Shown one piece after another: positions 13,705 to 16,731 of a stretch of DNA of 16,731 nt. Each line of letters begins with the position of its first letter. The first letter of the stretch is position 1. The translations under genes and the position numbers were made by a program. Source of the DNA: an uncultured Lachnospiraceae bacterium (lineage in GTDB: Bacteria > Bacillota > Clostridia > Lachnospirales > Lachnospiraceae); NCBI GenBank assembly GCA_902795625.1, contig CADBLW010000306.1:1-16731 (forward strand). Reading direction: 5' to 3'. The notes under the pieces were generated by a model. The model had not been told where the DNA came from. It did not search any database and was given only the letters and a program-made list of their open reading frames with translations.

Positions 13705-14478
13705 ATGAGCAGTAGCAAAAAGTATGTTGCCGAGTTTATCGGCACCATGGTTCTGGTCATTGTCGGTTGCGGTACCGCAATGACAGTCGGGTGTGACGCG
13801 GTGATGGGCGGCGGTTACATTCTGACGGCTCTCGCGTTCGGTCTTGCGATCGTAGCGATGGCGTACAGTGTCGGCAATGTTTCCGGATGTCATATCAACC
13901 CCGCGGTTTCTGTCGCGTTCTGGGTAAAGGGTGACCTTGACACGAAGGATCTGCTTGGATACCTTTGTGCACAGGTTCTCGGCGCGCTGGCAGGCGCAGG
14001 CATCCTCAAGGGTGTGTTCGCGCTCGGTGATATCAAGGATATGACCGGCGGGCTCGGAAGCAACGGTCTCGCAGGCGTAGGCGGCAGCATTGTCGCAGGC
14101 CTGATCGTTGAGTGCATCCTGACCTTCATCTTTATCTTCGCAATTCTCGGCGTCACCTGCAAGAAGGCAAACCACGGTCATGTGGCAGGCCTTGTGATCG
14201 GCCTTACGCTCGTGCTTGTTCACATCCTCGGCATCGGTCTGACGGGAACGTCCGTCAACCCGGCGAGAAGCCTCGGCCCCGCGATCATCGCGGCTATCGC
14301 AGGCAACACCACGCCGATCGCTGATGTCTGGGTATTCATCGCAGGTCCTCTGGCAGGCTCGCTGCTCGCGTTCGCGGCATACCAGTTCCTGAGTACTCCG
14401 GAGGAGGAGAAGAAGGCTGCTCCCGAGGTGACTGAGGAGGCGGAAGCTGCTGAAGAGGAGAAGAAGGAAGAAGAGTAA
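13705..14478 (+). CDS. aqpZ: Aquaporin Z-type water channel
   Basis: The 257-residue MIP-family protein has six predicted helices and both pore motifs: NPA at 65-67 and NPAR at 185-188. The selectivity-filter residues match AqpZ, not glycerol facilitators: F45 (ALAFG), H173 (LVHILG), T182 and R188 (TGTSVNPARS). It should therefore pass water rather than glycerol. The start is ATG 13705, 8 nt after AAGGAGG (13690-13696). An in-frame ATG at 13657 lies in the upstream hairpin and has no ribosome site. The cytoplasmic C-terminus (231-257) is unusual: 13 of 27 residues are Glu with Lys pairs. No neighbour explains its role beyond general osmotic adjustment. Confidence 0.93.
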   Translation: MSSSKKYVAEFIGTMVLVIVGCGTAMTVGCDAVMGGGYILTALAFGLAIVAMAYSVGNVSGCHINPAVSVAFWVKGDLDTKDLLGYLCAQVLGALAGAGILKGVFALGDIKDMTGGLGSNGLAGVGGSIVAGLIVECILTFIFIFAILGVTCKKANHGHVAGLVIGLTLVLVHILGIGLTGTSVNPARSLGPAIIAAIAGNTTPIADVWVFIAGPLAGSLLAFAAYQFLSTPEEEKKAAPEVTEEAEAAEEEKKEEE

Positions 14479-14528
14479 CTGAATTCTTCGCCGGCTCTTC
14501 AAAAATCTTTGGATTCAGCACGCTGATG

Positions 14529-14562
14529 ATCAATTTGAGTAATATTCAATCAATTTGCGTAA
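14529..14562. repeat. Pair of 14-nt direct repeats spaced 20 bp start to start
   Basis: ATCAATTTGAGTAA (14529-14542) and ATCAATTTGCGTAA (14549-14562) differ at one base and repeat with a 20-bp period, about two helical turns. Paired direct repeats with a 21-22 bp period are the usual form of LytTR-regulator binding sites. A LytTR gene starts 260 bp downstream. Binding is inference; the repeats are seen. Confidence 0.55.
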
Positions 14563-14588
14563 AAATTATTAATTTTTTCGAAAATACG

Positions 14589-14620
14589 GCACGGATCACA
14601 CGATGATCCGTGCTTTTTTT
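14589..14620 (+). terminator. Strong rho-independent terminator after aqpZ
   Basis: GCACGGATCA (14589-14598) pairs perfectly with TGATCCGTGC (14604-14613) across a 5-nt loop, and seven T follow (14614-14620). It is a textbook intrinsic terminator about 110 nt after the aqpZ stop. Confidence 0.93.
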
Positions 14621-14625
14621 GCCCG

Positions 14626-14649
14626 AAAACGCGAAAAATCGCGTTTTTT
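14626..14649. terminator. Second, possibly bidirectional terminator hairpin
   Basis: AAAACGCG (14626-14633) pairs with CGCGTTTT (14640-14647), followed by more T. Because A-runs flank the left arm, the same hairpin would also be T-tailed when read on the minus strand. It lies only 6 nt after the T-tract of the first terminator. Confidence 0.6.
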
Positions 14650-14655
14650 CACGTA

Positions 14656-14680
14656 AAAACCCCTTATTTACGCGGGTTTT
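14656..14680. terminator. Third terminator-like hairpin in tandem
   Basis: AAAACCC (14656-14662) pairs with GGGTTTT (14674-14680). An alternative fold pairs CGTAAA (14652-14657) with TTTACG (14667-14672). It is weaker than the first two and ends 14 bp before the -35 of the next promoter. Confidence 0.4.
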
Positions 14681-14693
14681 AGCCGCTTTTTTG

Positions 14694-14722
14694 TTGCAGT
14701 GGTTTTCTGATTTTGATATAAT
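14694..14722 (+). promoter_or_regulatory. Promoter of the response regulator/sensor kinase operon
   Basis: A perfect extended -10, TGATATAAT (14714-14722), lies 17 bp after a weak -35, TTGCAG (14694-14699). Transcription should begin near 14729, giving a leader of about 93 nt. It is the best promoter in the window and the insulating terminators upstream suggest the operon is driven from here alone. Confidence 0.75.
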
Positions 14723-14765
14723 TAGTCCGTGTGTGCGCCTGTAAAAAGGCGGCACAAAGCAGAGG

Positions 14766-14777
14766 AAACAATTGTTT
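14766..14777. promoter_or_regulatory. Perfect 12-bp palindrome in the response-regulator leader
   Basis: AAACAATTGTTT is fully self-complementary and lies about 40 bp after the predicted transcription start. An upstream leader hairpin pairs CGCC (14736-14739) with GGCG (14748-14751). The palindrome could be a repressor operator or part of leader folding. Only the symmetry is certain. Confidence 0.35.
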
Positions 14778-14821
14778 GTGAACCGTTACATTTGCCTAAG
14801 AGAGAGGAACGGAGAATCACT

Positions 14822-15550
14822 ATGCGCATAGCAATTGCGGATGACATTATCCAGGATACGGAAAGACTGACCGAGGAGCTTACAGCAGCACTCTCGGAGT
14901 TCGGTTATGAGAATGAACGGATCGAATGTTTCGAGAGCGGCGAGGCGTTGCTTAAGAAATTCGAGGCCGGAAGATATGATATCATTTTCCTTGACATTTT
15001 CCTCGGAGGGATCAACGGGATCGATACCGCGAAGGAAATCCGGAGGAAAGACAAGGACGTACGTCTCGTGTTCCAGACGACGAGCAATGATTTTGCGGCG
15101 CAGAGCTACCAGCTCAATGCGGATTACTATCTGCTGAAACCGTGTACTTCAGAGGATGTACGAAACATGCTTCAGCGGATCAACCTGGACCGGTTCGAGG
15201 AGCAACGCATGGTGGAGTTCCCGGACAAGAGCCGCTGCCGCGCGCATGATATCATTTACACGGAGTATTCCAACCATAAGATCACGATCCATCTTGAGGA
15301 AAATAAAGAGCATTACGTGTGGATGTCCCACACCGATCTGGAGAAGATCCTCGAGAGCAAGGGTGACTTCTATACCTGCACCAAGGGAATTCTTCTAAAT
15401 CTGGAGAAGATCGTCAGCTTCACCGATGACAGTGTCAAGGTCTGCAACGGAGATTATGTGCCGGTGAGCCGCGCAAGACGCTCCGATCTGCGGAAGGCAC
15501 ACGCGGATTACGTGTTCCGCATGCTTCACAAGGGAGGGAGAACCGAATGA
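14822..15550 (+). CDS. LytTR-family response regulator (AgrA/ComE-like)
   Basis: The 242-residue protein has an N-terminal receiver domain (about 1-120): acidic pair D7-D8, phosphorylated D58 in IIFLDIF, switch Thr/Ser at 86-88 and K106 in LLKP. A C-terminal LytTR DNA-binding domain follows (about 137-235), with FYTCTKGILLNLEKI and a terminal PVSRARRSDLRKAH typical of LytTR. The start is ATG 14822, 7 nt after GGAG (14811-14814). The frame is open to a GTG at 14729, but that falls on the predicted transcription start. The stop overlaps the kinase start by 4 nt (ATGA), so the kinase is its partner. Its targets are unknown. Confidence 0.95.
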   Translation: MRIAIADDIIQDTERLTEELTAALSEFGYENERIECFESGEALLKKFEAGRYDIIFLDIFLGGINGIDTAKEIRRKDKDVRLVFQTTSNDFAAQSYQLNADYYLLKPCTSEDVRNMLQRINLDRFEEQRMVEFPDKSRCRAHDIIYTEYSNHKITIHLEENKEHYVWMSHTDLEKILESKGDFYTCTKGILLNLEKIVSFTDDSVKVCNGDYVPVSRARRSDLRKAHADYVFRMLHKGGRTE

Positions 15551-16731
15551 AGGAATACTCGACATGGGAATTCCTGATCTACAATGTACTGCGAAGTGCT
15601 TCCATAATCTTTATGGCCTATCCCTTCATGCGCGACAGCGGGCGGTTCTCACGCAGAGTCACTGCGCACCTGTTCGTTCTCATGGAGGTGCTCTGGGTCG
15701 CCATCGCTCATATCGGGCAGATGCCGTTCTTCCGGACCATGGGTTTCGCCATGAAGATCGAGCTGGCGCAGACCGTGATGCTTGTTCTGATATTGTTCAT
15801 TGCTCTGAAGGAGCGTCCCGGTAAGGTTCTGTTCGTATTTTTCGTTCTTTATACATTAGGAAGTTTTATCTCACTCTTCGCCAAATTCATCGAGATCCAG
15901 TGGGACCGCGATATGGCCTGGAACGGTTACCGCTGGACGGCATCCGTGACGATCCTGATCGCCATCGTGATCATACTGATACCCGCGATAGTGTTTATCC
16001 ATAAGGATTTCCGCGCCGTCATGGGCAAGGAGGGCGATGACAGCCTGTGGAGATACCTCTGGTTTATCCCGTTTGCGTTCTATCTGTTCTGGCTGCAAAG
16101 CTTCTACAGCAGTGAGAGTTCCACGCTCGAGTATGCGAGCAAGCCCACCAACATTCTGTTCATCTTTTCCATCGACGTGTCGGTGGTGTTCATTTTCCAC
16201 ATGATCGTGCGTCTTGTCCTGGATCACAACAGCCTCATGAAGGAGAGAGCGGTGAACCACACGCTGGAGATGCAGGTCATGGAGTACGCGAACCTGAGCG
16301 CAAGAATTGCCGAGGTCCGCAGATCGAGACACGACCTTCGGCATCACATTGCCGTTTTGGAAACGATCGCGGAAAATATGGACAAGCAGGAGCTTTTGAA
16401 TTACATCGATGAGTTCCGTGTCGTTCATCGCCTGGATGATCCTCTGGTCTACTGCGAGAACATGACGGCCAACGCGGTCATAGCTTATTTTTCGCAGGTG
16501 GCTGCAACACAGGATACAAAGTATACGGCCGAGTTTTCAATGCCGGAGGAGGTCGGGATCAACCGAAACGACATCTCCGTTTTGTTCGGCAATCTTTTGG
16601 AAAATGCCATCGAGGCTTCTGTTAAGCTTCCTGTGGAAAAGCGTTTTGTCGAGATCAAAGGCGGAATGATCAACGAGGGTGTCCTTGCCTTCACCGTGGA
16701 AAATACATATCTCTCGGAACCGAAGAGAAGA
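15547..16731 (+). CDS. GHKL sensor histidine kinase (AgrC-like), 3' end outside window
   Basis: The frame starts at ATG 15547 and is open to the window end, giving 395 residues. Seven hydrophobic segments are visible at about 11-27, 41-58, 74-88, 93-113, 133-152, 170-187 and 202-224. A linker helix leads to the kinase core. RHDLRHHI contains the probable phosphoaccepting H262, and NLLENAIEA (N349-N353) is the ATP-binding N box of AgrC-type GHKL kinases. The G box and end of the protein lie beyond the window. It probably senses a signal in or at the membrane and phosphorylates D58 of the regulator it overlaps. AgrC homologues bind cyclic peptides, but no agrB or agrD is visible here, so the ligand is open. 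Confidence 0.93.
   Translation, partial: MKEYSTWEFLIYNVLRSASIIFMAYPFMRDSGRFSRRVTAHLFVLMEVLWVAIAHIGQMPFFRTMGFAMKIELAQTVMLVLILFIALKERPGKVLFVFFVLYTLGSFISLFAKFIEIQWDRDMAWNGYRWTASVTILIAIVIILIPAIVFIHKDFRAVMGKEGDDSLWRYLWFIPFAFYLFWLQSFYSSESSTLEYASKPTNILFIFSIDVSVVFIFHMIVRLVLDHNSLMKERAVNHTLEMQVMEYANLSARIAEVRRSRHDLRHHIAVLETIAENMDKQELLNYIDEFRVVHRLDDPLVYCENMTANAVIAYFSQVAATQDTKYTAEFSMPEEVGINRNDISVLFGNLLENAIEASVKLPVEKRFVEIKGGMINEGVLAFTVENTYLSEPKRR

Larger units (their letters stand above)
14479..14821. other. Intergenic control region between aqpZ and the response regulator
   Basis: This 343-bp gene-free stretch is much more AT-rich than its surroundings. From left to right it holds a pair of 14-nt direct repeats, three consecutive T-tailed hairpins, a strong extended -10 promoter and a 93-nt leader with further dyads. 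I found no credible small coding sequence in it, including no AgrD-like peptide gene. Confidence 0.8.
752..16704. repeat. Dispersed heptamer GGAAAAT/ATTTTCC, 24 copies
   Basis: GGAAAAT starts on the plus strand at 752, 1282, 7612, 8047, 11396, 12122, 15298, 16371, 16599 and 16698. ATTTTCC starts at 3073, 4893, 5421, 8031, 8299, 8837, 9482, 10473, 11531, 11912, 13682, 14984, 14996 and 16192. Three copies (5421, 10473, 13682) are intergenic and the rest are inside genes in several frames. Base composition predicts about one to two copies. The count was made by reading and the function is unknown. Confidence 0.75.

Noticed and set aside
14729..14821. Response regulator starting at GTG 14729
   Set aside because: That base coincides with the predicted transcription start, the extension has no receiver-domain similarity, and ATG 14822 has a proper ribosome site.
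1..16731. CRISPR arrays, transposases, phage genes, tRNA or rRNA
   Set aside because: No regularly spaced repeats, terminal inverted repeats with transposase motifs, phage proteins or RNA gene cores were found on either strand.

Overview
The window looks like chromosomal DNA of a moderately GC-rich Gram-positive anaerobe of the class Clostridia, most likely a member of the Lachnospiraceae. The basis is strong AGGAGG-type ribosome sites, a lipoprotein with a Thr/Pro-rich linker, VanZ and DUF6142-like membrane proteins, a GldA/GldF/GldG/DUF4340 ABC cluster, and an AgrA/AgrC-like pair. All genes I accept are on the plus strand. There is no rRNA, tRNA, CRISPR array, transposase or phage gene. The assignment to a family is inference.

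Layout. 1-561 is the 3' end of dapB (lysine/diaminopimelate synthesis). 638-5313 is a tightly packed four-gene operon (4-nt overlaps or a 1-nt gap) for an ABC-2 exporter-like complex: ATPase, permease, GldG-like protein and DUF4340 protein. 5444-6271 holds two small membrane proteins (VanZ family; a three-helix protein). 6395-8506 encodes an unusually long M29-type metallo-aminopeptidase with a TTG start. 8609-12497 is a de novo purine cluster, purE-purM-purN-purD, interrupted by a strong terminator after purM and candidate internal promoters. 12594-13640 is a lipoprotein esterase of the CE1/feruloyl-esterase fold. 13705-14478 is an AqpZ-type water channel with a glutamate-rich tail. 14479-14821 is a control region with stacked terminator hairpins, a pair of direct repeats and a good extended -10 promoter. 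14822-16731 is a LytTR response regulator overlapping a seven-helix GHKL sensor kinase cut off by the window end.

The PurE, PurM, PurN and PurD enzymes belong to one pathway. The ABC genes very probably form one complex, and the LytTR/GHKL pair one signalling system. The other neighbours have no obvious shared function.

The most unusual signal is not a gene. The heptamer GGAAAAT (or its complement ATTTTCC) occurs 24 times in 16.7 kb by my hand count, against one to two expected from base composition. It appears on both strands, in several reading frames and in intergenic DNA. Synonymous codon choice appears bent to make it. It resembles a dispersed genome-wide sequence signal such as a DNA-uptake, recombination, methylation or protein-binding motif.
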